Shown here: positions 1-8,413 of the stretch, in pieces
Numbering within the stretch: position 1 is the first letter of the stretch
Layout of the letters: each line of letters begins with the position of its first letter
NCBI RefSeq assembly: GCF_022549355.1
Contig: NZ_JAKZGL010000004.1
Span: 62,001-126,000 of the forward strand
DNA from: Acinetobacter sp. NIPH 2699
Lineage (GTDB): Bacteria; Pseudomonadota; Gammaproteobacteria; Pseudomonadales; Moraxellaceae
Length of the DNA: 64,000 bases
Direction of reading: 5' to 3'
The notes under the pieces: generated by a model
Database searches by the model: none
The model's input: the letters and a program-made list of their open reading frames with translations, nothing else
Told to the model about the DNA's origin: nothing
Program-made: the position numbers and the translations under genes

Positions 1-74
1 GCAGCCACTTCACGAATGATATGAATACTTTCAGCCTCAAGTTGCTTGAGATGCGTTAATCTATTTTCAGTCAT
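1..74 (-). CDS. cysD: Sulfate adenylyltransferase subunit 2, 5' part only (runs off the window)
   Basis: Only the first 24 codons are in the window. The N-terminus reads [17 protein letters not shown] and continues HIIREVAA, which matches the N-terminus of CysD, the PAPS-reductase-like catalytic subunit of the CysDN ATP sulfurylase (ATP + sulfate to APS). I chose ATG 74-72 rather than ATG 80-78: the near-perfect Shine-Dalgarno AAGGAGG (90-84 on the minus strand) is nine bases from 74 but only three from 80. The start lies inside the end of a 32-codon ORF (67-165), so translation may be coupled. The gene is likely the head of a cysDN operon running leftwards. Identity is firm from the N-terminus; nothing can be said about the rest. 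Confidence 0.9.
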   Translation of the reverse strand, partial: MTENRLTHLKQLEAESIHIIREVA

Positions 75-165
75 GTACATATCCCTCCTTATCCATGTTA
101 CCCATAAAATCTATAAGTGGTATTAAACCACCACTTGGAAGACTGTGTGGAGGAACGAGTGCCAT
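67..165 (-). CDS. 32-codon ORF overlapping the cysD start; leader peptide or collapsed Sat/Met3 N-terminus
   Basis: An unbroken frame starts at ATG 165-163, has a Shine-Dalgarno TTGGAG five bases upstream, and stops with TGA at 69-67, overlapping the cysD start codon at 74-72 in another frame. The cysD ribosome-binding site lies inside it, so ribosomes ending here could feed cysD. It begins MALVPPH, then GGLIPL, and ends [10 protein letters not shown] followed by YVHD. From memory, these resemble two separated segments of the N-terminal region of Met3/Sat-type ATP sulfurylase (start M-x-L-V-x-P-H...L-x-P-L, later P-L-x-G-F-M...D...G-V), joined with the middle missing. That link is my inference. 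Alternatives are a regulatory leader peptide or a chance ORF. The function (ATP sulfurylase) is the same as CysDN's, which makes the resemblance harder to dismiss. Confidence 0.45.
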   Translation of the reverse strand: MALVPPHSLPSGGLIPLIDFMGNMDKEGYVHD

Positions 166-260
166 AACAACTCCAATTTTTTGTGATATCAATATGCTTA
201 CTAGTGGCTTATTCACCAGCTAGTAAAGGTTATCCATTATAATAATTTAGATTGACTTCT

Positions 261-323
261 TTAGCTTGTTTTTTCATATCAATATGTGAAATTGTGATAT
301 ATAAGAATAACAAAACAAGCTAA
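261..323. repeat. 12-bp perfect inverted repeat in the cysD upstream region
   Basis: TTAGCTTGTTTT (261-272) and AAAACAAGCTAA (312-323) are exact reverse complements separated by 39 bases. Between them lies CATATCAATATG (275-286), nearly repeated as GATATCAATATG at 187-198. The stretch 166-349 holds no other gene I can support. It lies upstream of cysD and downstream of the wzi-like gene's terminator, so operator or promoter function for cysD is the simplest reading. Confidence 0.5.
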
Positions 324-353
324 ATATTTTCAGATTCACATGATTTTATTCAT

Positions 354-381
354 AAAAAAAAGAAGCCCAAATAGGCTTCTT
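354..381 (-). terminator. Rho-independent terminator of the wzi-like gene
   Basis: The stem AAGAAGCC (360-367) pairs with GGCTTCTT (374-381) around a six-base loop. On the minus strand it is followed by a run of seven T (360-354). It lies 15 bases past the stop of the wzi-like gene. Confidence 0.85.
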
Positions 382-395
382 CTAGAGGATTGGAT

Positions 396-1841
396 TTAGA
401 AACGGAACATATTACGTTCTAATGGAATTTCAACACCCACTGAGATGCCACCATCATTCCCATTCACATCAGAATCACTAACCCACCCATTAATTTTTAA
501 TGGAATCGTTGGTTTTACATAATGTGTCCACGTCAAATCTAAGCCTTTAATTGTATCATCTTGTGGAAAAGCTGAATTAATTGCTAAATTGGACTGATTT
601 ACTTTGGCGTAAAGCACTCGTCCACTTAGTCGATTCATGGTGTCAAAACGAATATCACCACCGACTGAATACATTTGCCCATCACCACCCATCGCATGAC
701 CTAACGGAAAACCATGTTGATAGTAACCATCTCTATAAATATGATGATTATAAGAAATTCGTTTTACTTCACCATTGGTCCGAGTATCTGCCCATTCTGC
801 ATAGAGCTGATATGGCATATTTTTATAGCTCGATGAAAAATCAGCACCGCCGAGATACAAATATTTAGCGGGTAAACTGCCCGCTTCATCCTCTCCAACA
901 AATTGAGTATATAAACTAATCGGTACATTCCATAATGGTTGTAAGAACAGTCGAGCATCGAATCCTGCGATTTGGTTGGATGGATCTGCTTTACCCGTTC
1001 CACCATTATCTTTGGTTCCCGTCCACGCATCCCATAATGAACTCAGACTTTCAGGACGTCCATCCCCACCCCATTGAATGGCACGAGATGCACCAATTTC
1101 CAGTGCTGGAAATGGGCGAGCTGTGAGACGTAGACCAATTAACTTAGCATCTGGAATTGCTTCATAGTCATCGAGCTGTCCAGCAAAAGCTTGGTATTGC
1201 CAAGGTCCAATCCAAGACAACCATTTCGTTTCAAACGCATTTTGCACGGCACGTTGCACAGTTACACCATACACAGGACGACTGGCATCACCACGAATTA
1301 AACTACCGTCATGTCCAGGCCCCCAATAGGTTGGAATTTGCCCCGCAATCACCCATTGATTCCAAAGCTTACCTGCAATATACGAGCCTTCAACATTAAC
1401 ATCATGCCCATCATCAATCAGCGGATCTTTCTCACCATTGACTCGGATTTTTGCATCCCAATTTTCACCGCCAGCATTAAATTCTAAAGCAGCTTGGTAT
1501 TGCGACTTTTGATGATCACCAAAAGCTTGCGGCACAGTTTTTAAGTCGGTTCCAGCATGTAAGCCAACTTTAGCCGTTGCATTGTCAGCAGCTAATGCAT
1601 GAACGACTGAGTCCACAACTTTCTGTTGTGCTTTATTATTCACTTGGGCCTGTGATAATGCACGTTGAATTTCATCACCACTCATTGGCCATGTTGAAGT
1701 ACTGATTTGAATAACACCTTGTTGATTCAACCAATTCAAGTCAGTGCGTAAATTTTCATCATTTAACACAATGCCTTGCGCAAATGATGCAGAAGAAAGA
1801 GAAGCAAATAATGCGACATAAAGCGATTTTTTTAAAAACAT
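396..1841 (-). CDS. Capsule assembly Wzi family outer-membrane protein
   Basis: The protein has 481 residues from the chosen ATG. It opens with a Sec signal peptide (MFLKKSLYVALF... ending in A-S-F-A-Q), followed by a helical N-terminal segment and a long beta-rich, aromatic-rich part with YWGPGHDGSLIRGD, typical of the Wzi-like barrel family. It ends in phenylalanine after basic residues, as outer-membrane barrels do. Wzi proteins anchor or organise group 1 capsule at the cell surface. A GTG 33 bases upstream (1874) extends the frame but would bury the signal peptide, so ATG 1841 is preferred; the ribosome-binding site is weak (GAGA). No capsule polysaccharide genes are adjacent, so a role outside classical capsule anchoring is possible. 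Family assignment is good; the exact role is not shown by the sequence. Confidence 0.8.
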   Translation of the reverse strand: MFLKKSLYVALFASLSSASFAQGIVLNDENLRTDLNWLNQQGVIQISTSTWPMSGDEIQRALSQAQVNNKAQQKVVDSVVHALAADNATAKVGLHAGTDLKTVPQAFGDHQKSQYQAALEFNAGGENWDAKIRVNGEKDPLIDDGHDVNVEGSYIAGKLWNQWVIAGQIPTYWGPGHDGSLIRGDASRPVYGVTVQRAVQNAFETKWLSWIGPWQYQAFAGQLDDYEAIPDAKLIGLRLTARPFPALEIGASRAIQWGGDGRPESLSSLWDAWTGTKDNGGTGKADPSNQIAGFDARLFLQPLWNVPISLYTQFVGEDEAGSLPAKYLYLGGADFSSSYKNMPYQLYAEWADTRTNGEVKRISYNHHIYRDGYYQHGFPLGHAMGGDGQMYSVGGDIRFDTMNRLSGRVLYAKVNQSNLAINSAFPQDDTIKGLDLTWTHYVKPTIPLKINGWVSDSDVNGNDGGISVGVEIPLERNMFRF

Positions 1842-2006
1842 ATCTAAGCTGTTCTCAAATTTATTTATGAGCACATCATCGGTTTTTTATAGATTCTTTT
1901 CAATCACCAAACCAAACAATTACATTTCTTAACATGCAATAAAAAATTGACAGTCAAGCAGATCACTCAGTACCATTTATTTTTTTAATGCGATTGAACT
2001 TAAATA

Positions 2007-2507
2007 ATGAGAAAACTTATTGCACCGCTTATTATTGCTGCAACGATTTCGATGCCTGCTTTTGCGCAACAAGCATCAAAAGAATCTGTAAAAGAGTTAT
2101 TAAAAATCACGAAATCTGAACAACTCATCGATCAATCTAACGAATACATCTATAAATTTACAGCGTCAAGCATTGAACAAGCAACGCAAGGACAAGCAAT
2201 CAGTGCTAAACAAAAGAAAGCCATTGAAAATTATAGTCAGAATATTGCAAACATTGTAAAACGGGATTTTACTTGGGAAAAGTTAGAACCTGAAATGATT
2301 AAAATTTATGTTGAAGAATTTACCCAAGCAGAAATCAACGGCATGCTAGAATTTTATAAAACACCTGTAGGACAATCCACTATTGATAAAATGCCGATTG
2401 TCATGCAAAAAAGCATGCAACTGGGCTATACGCAAATGAATGAATTAACACCTAAAATCATGCAAGAAACTGAAAAACTGGCTAAAGAGTTAAAGGCCAA
2501 AGAATAA
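2007..2507 (+). CDS. Secreted DUF2059-family protein
   Basis: This 166-residue protein starts with a signal peptide (MRKLIAPLIIAAT... cleaved after AFA). A helical region follows whose hallmark is E-x-x-x-Y-x-x-x-F-(T/S)-x-x-E-(I/L)-x-x-M-x-x-F-Y-x-T-P-x-G (here YVEEFTQAEINGMLEFYKTP), characteristic of DUF2059. It is predicted to be periplasmic. The family has no settled biochemical function. It is transcribed divergently from the wzi-like gene (166 bases from its start) and is followed by a terminator, so it is probably monocistronic. The ribosome-binding site is poor. Confidence 0.8.
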   Translation: MRKLIAPLIIAATISMPAFAQQASKESVKELLKITKSEQLIDQSNEYIYKFTASSIEQATQGQAISAKQKKAIENYSQNIANIVKRDFTWEKLEPEMIKIYVEEFTQAEINGMLEFYKTPVGQSTIDKMPIVMQKSMQLGYTQMNELTPKIMQETEKLAKELKAKE

Positions 2508-2525
2508 GTAAAAAAGTACACATAA

Positions 2526-2558
2526 AAAAATAGCCACAAATCAGATGTGGCTATTTTT
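2526..2558. terminator. Bidirectional terminator between DUF2059 gene and lysS
   Basis: AAAAATAGCCACA (2526-2538) pairs with TGTGGCTATTTTT (2546-2558) across a seven-base loop. A/T runs on both sides let it serve the converging plus-strand DUF2059 gene and minus-strand lysS. Confidence 0.9.
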
Positions 2559-2571
2559 GTTTGATTTAAAG

Positions 2572-4098
2572 TTAATCTTTACGGCGCATATGTGGGAACA
2601 ATAAAACGTCACGAATACTCGCTGCATTCGCAAAGAGCATCACCAAACGATCGATTCCAATCCCTTGACCTGCTGTTGGCGGCAAGCCATATTCCAATGC
2701 TTCAATAAAGTCGGCATCGTAATGCATTGCTTCATCATCACCTGCATCTTTTTCAGCAACTTGTGCTTGGAAACGTTCAGCTTGGTCGATTGGGTCATTT
2801 AACTCGGAAAAACCATTGGCCAACTCACGACCACCAATAAAGAACTCAAAACGATCGGTGATATGTGGATTATCATCATTACGACGTGCAAGCGGTGACG
2901 TTTCAGCTGGATATTCAGTAATGAATGTTGGCTGACGTAGTTTGGTTTCTACTGTTTCTTCAAATACGATGGTTTGTAATTTACCTAAACCAAAACCAGG
3001 TTTCACCTGCTCTTTTAAAACATCTTTGGTAAATTTCGCCAAGAACTCACGATCATTGACATTTTCAGGTGTGAATTCTAGGTTATGCTCAAGAATTGCG
3101 TCAAACATTGAAATTTTCTTGAATGGACCTTTGAAGCTATATACTTCTTCACCATAAGGCACATCAGTAGAACCCAAAATATCAACAGCCAGCTTTTCAA
3201 GCATGTTTTCAGTCAAACTCATCAAGTCTTTATAATCTGCATAGGCTTGATAGAATTCAATCATCGTAAATTCTGGATTATGACGAGTCGAAACACCTTC
3301 ATTACGGAAGTTACGGTTAATTTCAAACACACGCTCAAAACCACCCACGACCAGACGCTTTAAATATAACTCTGGCGCAACACGCAAATAAAGCTCCATA
3401 TCTAAAGCATTATGATGAGTCACAAATGGCTTAGCAGATGCACCACCTGGAATCACATGCATCATTGGCGTTTCAACTTCCATAAAACGCTCATTGATTA
3501 AATAGTTACGCATACCAGCGATCACTTGAGCGCGAATTTCAAAAGTTCTGCGTGTTTCTTCATTCACGATCAAATCTAAGTAGCGCTTACGATATTTCGC
3601 TTCAGTATCCGTTAAACCGTGGAATTTATCTGGAAGTGGGCGTAATGATTTAGTAAGTAGCTCAAATCCTTCAAGGTGGACATATAAGTCACCTTTACCC
3701 GAACGACCAATATAGCCTTCAGCCGCAATAATGTCGCCCAAGTCTAAACTTTTAATCGTTTCTAAAACGTCTGTAGCTAAACCTTTACGGTCCACATACA
3801 ACTGAATACGACCTGTCATATCCTGAATCACAATAAATGATCCACGATTGAGCATGACACGACCCGCGAGTTTTACATAAACTTTTTCAGCACCTTCGAT
3901 TTGTGCTTTATCTTGATCTTTAAATTGTTGTTGCAAGTCAGCCGTATAATGCTCACGTTTAAAGGTATTTGGCCAAGGGCTTTTGCCTGTCTGTTTTGCA
4001 GTCTCTTGGATTTGCTTTAATTTGGCATGACGCTGTGCGATTAAATCGTTTTCGGAAAGTATTTGTTCAGAAGTCGATTGAGCGTTTTGTTGCGTCAT
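2572..4098 (-). CDS. lysS: Lysyl-tRNA synthetase, class II
   Basis: The 508-residue enzyme charges tRNA-Lys with lysine. The N-terminal OB-fold anticodon-binding domain (about residues 60-170; [19 protein letters not shown]) is followed by the class II catalytic core with motif 2 ([20 protein letters not shown]) and motif 3 ([11 protein letters not shown]) near the C-terminus. Its length matches bacterial LysS. The start at ATG 4098 is preceded by GAGGCAGAG. It stands alone, with a bidirectional terminator downstream. Confidence 0.97.
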   Translation of the reverse strand: MTQQNAQSTSEQILSENDLIAQRHAKLKQIQETAKQTGKSPWPNTFKREHYTADLQQQFKDQDKAQIEGAEKVYVKLAGRVMLNRGSFIVIQDMTGRIQLYVDRKGLATDVLETIKSLDLGDIIAAEGYIGRSGKGDLYVHLEGFELLTKSLRPLPDKFHGLTDTEAKYRKRYLDLIVNEETRRTFEIRAQVIAGMRNYLINERFMEVETPMMHVIPGGASAKPFVTHHNALDMELYLRVAPELYLKRLVVGGFERVFEINRNFRNEGVSTRHNPEFTMIEFYQAYADYKDLMSLTENMLEKLAVDILGSTDVPYGEEVYSFKGPFKKISMFDAILEHNLEFTPENVNDREFLAKFTKDVLKEQVKPGFGLGKLQTIVFEETVETKLRQPTFITEYPAETSPLARRNDDNPHITDRFEFFIGGRELANGFSELNDPIDQAERFQAQVAEKDAGDDEAMHYDADFIEALEYGLPPTAGQGIGIDRLVMLFANAASIRDVLLFPHMRRKD

Positions 4099-4260
4099 CT
4101 CTGCCTCGATTTAAGTAAAAAATAAAGGCAGATAGAATAGCAGATCACAACCCATTTTCGTATCATTTCAGCTTTATAATCACGAAAAAAGCAAATCTTT
4201 AGCTATTTTCAATACTTCAGATAGGACGATCCCGATATAAGCCAGTACATAAAACCCAAC

Positions 4261-4698
4261 TTATTTTTCGGCTAAGTGTTTAACTAGCGCCAATCCTTGA
4301 TCAAAGCCTTTATCCATCATTTCAACATGTTCAGGTTGAATATCGACTTCGACATGAAGCTGAGTCTCACCATCAAAATCAAATAATAGATATTTTTCCA
4401 AAGCGCCTGCCCACGACTTCACCTCCTCACTTTCAAGGTCTTCTTTGCCATCCTGAATCATTCCAAGATGTTTAAACACAATCTCTTTAGGCTCATCAAT
4501 ACTTTCAATGGTGGATACCATGCCATTGCCTGCACCATCATAAAAATAAGTTTTGCCACCCACTTTCCAATCCGTTTTCATGGTTGAGTCACAAGAAAAG
4601 AATTTTGTCCATGCTTGATAACTTTCAGGCGACCATAGAACTTCCCAGACTTTCTCTCTCGACGCATAAATTTTTATATTATAAGACAAAGTTTCCAT
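4261..4698 (-). CDS. SRPBCC (AHSA1/START-like) domain protein
   Basis: This 145-residue single-domain protein starts METLSYNIKIYASREKVWEVLW, where the A-S-R-E-K-V-W-E-V-L-W pattern and the later WKVGGK mark the helix-grip fold of the AHSA1/SRPBCC superfamily. Such proteins bind small hydrophobic ligands or chaperones. The substrate cannot be read from the sequence. The start is supported by GGAG eight bases upstream. It is transcribed divergently from rubA, probably as a single gene. There is no signal peptide, so it is cytosolic. Confidence 0.75.
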   Translation of the reverse strand: METLSYNIKIYASREKVWEVLWSPESYQAWTKFFSCDSTMKTDWKVGGKTYFYDGAGNGMVSTIESIDEPKEIVFKHLGMIQDGKEDLESEEVKSWAGALEKYLLFDFDGETQLHVEVDIQPEHVEMMDKGFDQGLALVKHLAEK

Positions 4699-5045
4699 GC
4701 GTTATTCTCCGTTATCATTGTTGTAATCTATAATATCGCCATTTCGAATGTTTGTTTTTTATACATACTATATTTATACGTTTACTCATTTTTTAATTAC
4801 ATAGACATTTATATTGCCAAGAGAATTAGAGCAATTGCTCAAATAACAACACTTTCAGCTAGAATAGCCATACCACTTTCTGTATAAATGATTAAACTCT
4901 TGCATTTACTTTACTTAAATGTCGTTCTGCGTAAAAATCTAACTCCCAATCAACACATGGTTGTTGTATTGCAGCGATCGTAGCGACATTATGGAATAGT
5001 TTACTGAAAGGCAATTTGAGCATACCTATCAGTTTGGAGAGTCAC
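4699..5045. promoter_or_regulatory. Intergenic region between SRPBCC gene and rubA, with a 12-bp palindrome
   Basis: No gene is visible here. The main feature is a perfect palindrome GAGCAATTGCTC (4829-4840), lying in the AT-rich divergent promoter region. An upstream TTG in the rubA frame (5016) lacks support as a start. I could not place promoter boxes confidently. Confidence 0.4.
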
Positions 5046-5210
5046 ATGAAAAAATATCAATGTATCGTTTGTGGGTGGATTTACGACGAAGCAGAAGGTT
5101 GGCCACAAGACGGCATTGCAGCAGGGACTAAATGGGAAGACATTCCTGATGATTGGACTTGCCCAGATTGCGGCGTTTCAAAAGCTGATTTTGAAATGAT
5201 TGAAATCTAA
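5046..5210 (+). CDS. rubA: Rubredoxin
   Basis: This 54-residue iron protein carries electrons in alkane hydroxylation, from rubredoxin reductase to a membrane alkane monooxygenase. Two C-x-x-C-G pairs bind one iron: CIVCG near the N-terminus and CPDCG near the C-terminus, with the aromatic core residues W, Y and F of classical rubredoxins. Start ATG 5046 has TTGGAG six bases upstream; an upstream TTG (5016) in frame would add ten non-conserved residues. The order rubA-rubB-esterase-oxyR is established in Acinetobacter sp. ADP1, where rubA/rubB are needed for alkane use. A terminator-like hairpin separates it from rubB. No alkane hydroxylase gene is in the window. Confidence 0.96.
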   Translation: MKKYQCIVCGWIYDEAEGWPQDGIAAGTKWEDIPDDWTCPDCGVSKADFEMIEI

Positions 5211-5219
5211 GATTGCCAA

Positions 5220-5248
5220 AAAGACCATGCCTACATGGTCTTTTTTTC
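5220..5248 (+). terminator. Terminator-like hairpin between rubA and rubB
   Basis: AAAGACCATG (5220-5229) pairs perfectly with CATGGTCTTT (5234-5243) over a CCTA loop and is followed by a T run to 5247. It begins ten bases after the rubA stop. It would terminate much of the transcript after rubA, giving more rubredoxin than reductase, with read-through into rubB. Confidence 0.85.
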
Positions 5249-5286
5249 TATAATTTATTTTAAATGAAAAAATGTTGGAGAATATA

Positions 5287-6468
5287 ATGCATCCTATCAT
5301 CATCATCGGATCAGGTATGGCTGGTTATACCGTTGCTCGTGAGTTTCGTAAACTGAGCCCTGAACAAGAACTCGTTATGATCTGCGCAGATGATGCGGTG
5401 AATTATGCAAAACCAACATTATCCAATGCATTTGCAGGCAAAAAAGCACCAGAACAAATCGCTTTAGGTGATGCCACAAAAATGGCAACCCAACTGAACA
5501 TGCGAATTGAAGCGGAAACTTTGGTGAAAGAAATCAATGCCGAAAATCATGAAATCATTTTAGAAAAAAACGGTGAAACCATTACTCAGCCCTATTCCAA
5601 GCTTGTGCTTGCAGTGGGCGCGAATCCCATCCGTTTAGCCATTTCTGGTGACGGAAGTGAAGATATTCATGTTGTAAACTCACTGATCGACTATCGCATA
5701 TTTCGTGAAAACTTAGCCAAACGTAAAGACAAACGTGTGGTTATTCTTGGTGCTGGACTAATTGGTTGTGAGTTTGCGAACGACTTACTACACAGTGACT
5801 ATGACATCACTGTGATTGATCTTGCCCCACAACCGCTTGGTCGTTTGTTGCCAAATCATGTAGCAGATGCCTTTAAAACGAACTTAGAACAAGCTGGCAT
5901 CAAATTCGCTCTATCGACCACTGTCGAAAAAGTGACTAAAATTAATAACGGTGAAGACTACGAAGTCACGCTTGCCAATGGCAAAACCTTAGTGGCTGAT
6001 ATTGTCCTTTCTGCGATTGGCCTACAACCCAATACAGCTTTAGCCAAATCAGCAGGTATTCAAACCAGCCGCGGTATCATTACCAATACATTATTGGAAA
6101 CAAATCAAGCTGATATCTATGCTGTTGGTGACTGTGCGGAAGTCAATGGAACCTTGCTTCCATTTGTGATGCCAATCATGCAACAAGCGCGCGCTTTGGC
6201 AAAAACACTGAGCGGTCAAAGTACTGCTGTGCATTATCCTGCGATGCCTGTTGCAGTCAAAACACCTGCTGCACCACTGACCGTTTTACCTGCGCCTATA
6301 GACATTGAAGTAAATTGGGAAACAGAAGAATTTGATGATGGTATGCTTGCAAAAGCAAATGATACTCAAGGGACATTAAGAGGTTTTGTCCTACTTGGTG
6401 CGACAGCAAGTAAACAACGCTTAACCTTAACCAAACTTGTTCCAGACTTAATTCCTGCACAAGTTTAA
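5287..6468 (+). CDS. rubB: Rubredoxin-NAD(+) reductase
   Basis: The 393-residue FAD enzyme passes electrons from NADH to rubredoxin. It has an N-terminal FAD-binding motif IIIIGSGMAGYTVAREF, a central NAD-binding motif VVILGAGLIGCEFA (about residues 155-170), and a C-terminal FAD motif D-I-Y-A-V-G-D-C-A. I start it at ATG 5287 (protein MHPIIIIG...), with TTGGAG six bases upstream; ATG 5272 in frame would include the ribosome-binding site as coding sequence. It follows rubA after a hairpin and precedes an esterase, the arrangement known from strain ADP1. Confidence 0.95.
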   Translation: MHPIIIIGSGMAGYTVAREFRKLSPEQELVMICADDAVNYAKPTLSNAFAGKKAPEQIALGDATKMATQLNMRIEAETLVKEINAENHEIILEKNGETITQPYSKLVLAVGANPIRLAISGDGSEDIHVVNSLIDYRIFRENLAKRKDKRVVILGAGLIGCEFANDLLHSDYDITVIDLAPQPLGRLLPNHVADAFKTNLEQAGIKFALSTTVEKVTKINNGEDYEVTLANGKTLVADIVLSAIGLQPNTALAKSAGIQTSRGIITNTLLETNQADIYAVGDCAEVNGTLLPFVMPIMQQARALAKTLSGQSTAVHYPAMPVAVKTPAAPLTVLPAPIDIEVNWETEEFDDGMLAKANDTQGTLRGFVLLGATASKQRLTLTKLVPDLIPAQV

Positions 6469-6550
6469 ACGTCAGAGATACGAGTTTGTTTCGAAATAAA
6501 GGACAACAAACTCGCTATTTATAAAAAGAATGCAACTCGGAACGAATACC

Positions 6551-7495
6551 ATGAACAGTGCCTTTCAATTCAATGCGTCGCCTTATACTTCATTTATGCA
6601 AGAAACCAAAGTAACTTTGGGCAATGGAATTGAGTTGCATATTGAAGTTGGGGGCAATCCTGAACACCCAACCATCTTGCTGATCATGGGATTGGGCGCT
6701 CAAATGCTGTTTTGGCCCGATTACTTCTGTAAATCACTGATTGATCAAGGTTTTCGTGTTATTCGTTTTGATAATCGTGATATTGGCTTATCTTCAAAAA
6801 TTCGCAATAAAAAACAACGCCTTAACACGATGAAACTCATGGGTCGATTTATTGTTGGTCTAGGCAATGAAGGTGCGCCTTATACCTTGTATGACATGGC
6901 TGATGATGTTGCGATGTTGATTGACCAATTAGGTTTAGGTAAAACCTATATTTTAGGTGCATCGATGGGCGGTATGATTTCCCAAATCGTTGCAGCAAAA
7001 TATCCAGAAAAAGTTGAAAAAATTGGCTTATTATTTACCAGCAATAACCAGCCTTTTCTTAGATTCCCACATCCAAAGCAACTCTTTAGTTTACTCGGTA
7101 GACCTGAGGCGCATGATGAAGAGTCGATTGTTAGTCACAGTTTAAAAGTATTTCAAACTATTGGCTCGCCTGGTTATGTGAACCAACTCGAAACAATTCA
7201 AACCATTCGTAAATTATATCGCCGTAGTTTTTATCCAGCGGGTGTACTTCAACAATTTTTAGCAATATTATGTACAGGTTCTTTGTTACCATTAAACAAG
7301 AATATTACTCAACCAACCTTGGTTGTACATGGTTCAAAAGATCGTTTGTTACCACCAAGTCATGGGAAAGCAGTTGCAAAAGCAATTTCTGGTGCTAAGT
7401 TTGAATTAATTCAAGGAATGGGGCATGATATTCCTGCACACTTCATTCCACAACTTAGCGGTTTGTTTGTTCATCACTTTAGATCATCACACTAG
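6551..7495 (+). CDS. estB: Alpha/beta-hydrolase esterase of the rub locus
   Basis: This 314-residue alpha/beta-hydrolase has the nucleophile elbow GASMGGM (G-x-S-x-G) after a strand YILG, an oxyanion segment LIMGLGAQ, and C-terminal acid/base positions in VVHGSKDRLLPP and GMGHDIP. Its place after rubB and seven bases before oxyR matches estB in Acinetobacter ADP1, which encodes an esterase. The natural substrate is unknown; hydrolysis of wax or alkyl esters would fit alkane metabolism, but that is inference. Two starts are possible: ATG 6530 and ATG 6551. I prefer 6551, whose N-terminus looks native, though neither has a strong ribosome-binding site. Confidence 0.85.
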   Translation: MNSAFQFNASPYTSFMQETKVTLGNGIELHIEVGGNPEHPTILLIMGLGAQMLFWPDYFCKSLIDQGFRVIRFDNRDIGLSSKIRNKKQRLNTMKLMGRFIVGLGNEGAPYTLYDMADDVAMLIDQLGLGKTYILGASMGGMISQIVAAKYPEKVEKIGLLFTSNNQPFLRFPHPKQLFSLLGRPEAHDEESIVSHSLKVFQTIGSPGYVNQLETIQTIRKLYRRSFYPAGVLQQFLAILCTGSLLPLNKNITQPTLVVHGSKDRLLPPSHGKAVAKAISGAKFELIQGMGHDIPAHFIPQLSGLFVHHFRSSH

Positions 7496-7501
7496 GACAC
7501 T

Positions 7502-8407
7502 ATGGCTGCATTACCCTCATTAAGACAGCTATCATATTTAGTTACGTTGTCAGAAACATTACATTTTACTGAAGCAGCTCGCCGTTCATTTGTTACCCAA
7601 TCCACATTGTCTGGTGGCATCATGGAATTAGAGCGTCTGTTAGGTGGCGTCTTAGTTGAACGTGATCGTCAGAACGTTCGCTTAACCCCTTTAGGCGAAC
7701 AAGTTGTAGCACGCGCACGTGTGTTATTGGCTGATGCGCAGGATCTCATGCGCTTAAGTCGAGAAATGAGTGAACCATTAACCGGTGATTTGCATCTGGG
7801 TATTATTCCAACCATTGCTCCGTTTATTTTGACTCAACTTCTTGATGAAGTTCATCAACAATTACCCAAAATCCAACTGCATCTCCATGAAGCACAAAGT
7901 GAAAAAATTGTAGAAAAGCTCGAACATGGCAATCTCGACATGATTGTGCTGGCACTACCTTTTGATACACGTGGTCTAAAAGTTGAGGAAATTGCGGAAG
8001 AACATTTGTCACTGGTTTACAACAAAAACGACAGCAATGCGATTCATGCAAACAGTTTGGATGATCTTGATCTGACGCGTCTAATGTTACTTGAAGAAGG
8101 TCATTGTTTACGTGATCATGCTTTAAGTGCTTGCCCAGTGGGTGAGCGTAAAAATGATCACCGTTTAAAAGCCAGTTCCTTACCGACTTTGGTTGAAATG
8201 GTTTCTTCTGACCTCGGCTTTACGCTACTGCCTGAAATTGCAGTCAAAAACAGCATGTTGAGTGGCAATGATGCGATTGCAGTTAAATCAATTCAGGATG
8301 CGCCAAGTCGTACACTGGCATTAATTACACGTAAAAGTACCCCACTGCAAAGTGAGTTCGATGTGATCTTAGAAATCCTTAAGAAAATCACATCACATTT
8401 AGAATAA
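7502..8407 (+). CDS. oxyR: Hydrogen-peroxide-sensing LysR-type regulator OxyR
   Basis: The 301-residue LysR protein has an N-terminal winged helix-turn-helix (LHFTEAARRSFVTQSTLS...) and a substrate-like regulatory domain. The redox pair is present: Cys202 in EEGHCLRDHALSAC and Cys211, nine residues apart as in E. coli C199/C208, so it should form the peroxide-induced disulfide. It probably controls catalase and peroxidase genes. It lies seven bases after the esterase stop, so it is co-transcribed with the rub genes, as in strain ADP1. A terminator follows. Confidence 0.95.
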   Translation: MAALPSLRQLSYLVTLSETLHFTEAARRSFVTQSTLSGGIMELERLLGGVLVERDRQNVRLTPLGEQVVARARVLLADAQDLMRLSREMSEPLTGDLHLGIIPTIAPFILTQLLDEVHQQLPKIQLHLHEAQSEKIVEKLEHGNLDMIVLALPFDTRGLKVEEIAEEHLSLVYNKNDSNAIHANSLDDLDLTRLMLLEEGHCLRDHALSACPVGERKNDHRLKASSLPTLVEMVSSDLGFTLLPEIAVKNSMLSGNDAIAVKSIQDAPSRTLALITRKSTPLQSEFDVILEILKKITSHLE

Positions 8408-8413
8408 CTAAAA

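Noticed and set aside
581..1399. Long plus-strand frames inside the wzi-like gene
   Set aside because: They lie opposite a well-supported protein with signal peptide and terminator, have His-rich low-complexity translations and no ribosome-binding sites.
5016..5045. TTG at 5016 as the start of rubredoxin
   Set aside because: It adds ten residues not seen in rubredoxins, and the ribosome-binding site lies directly before ATG 5046.
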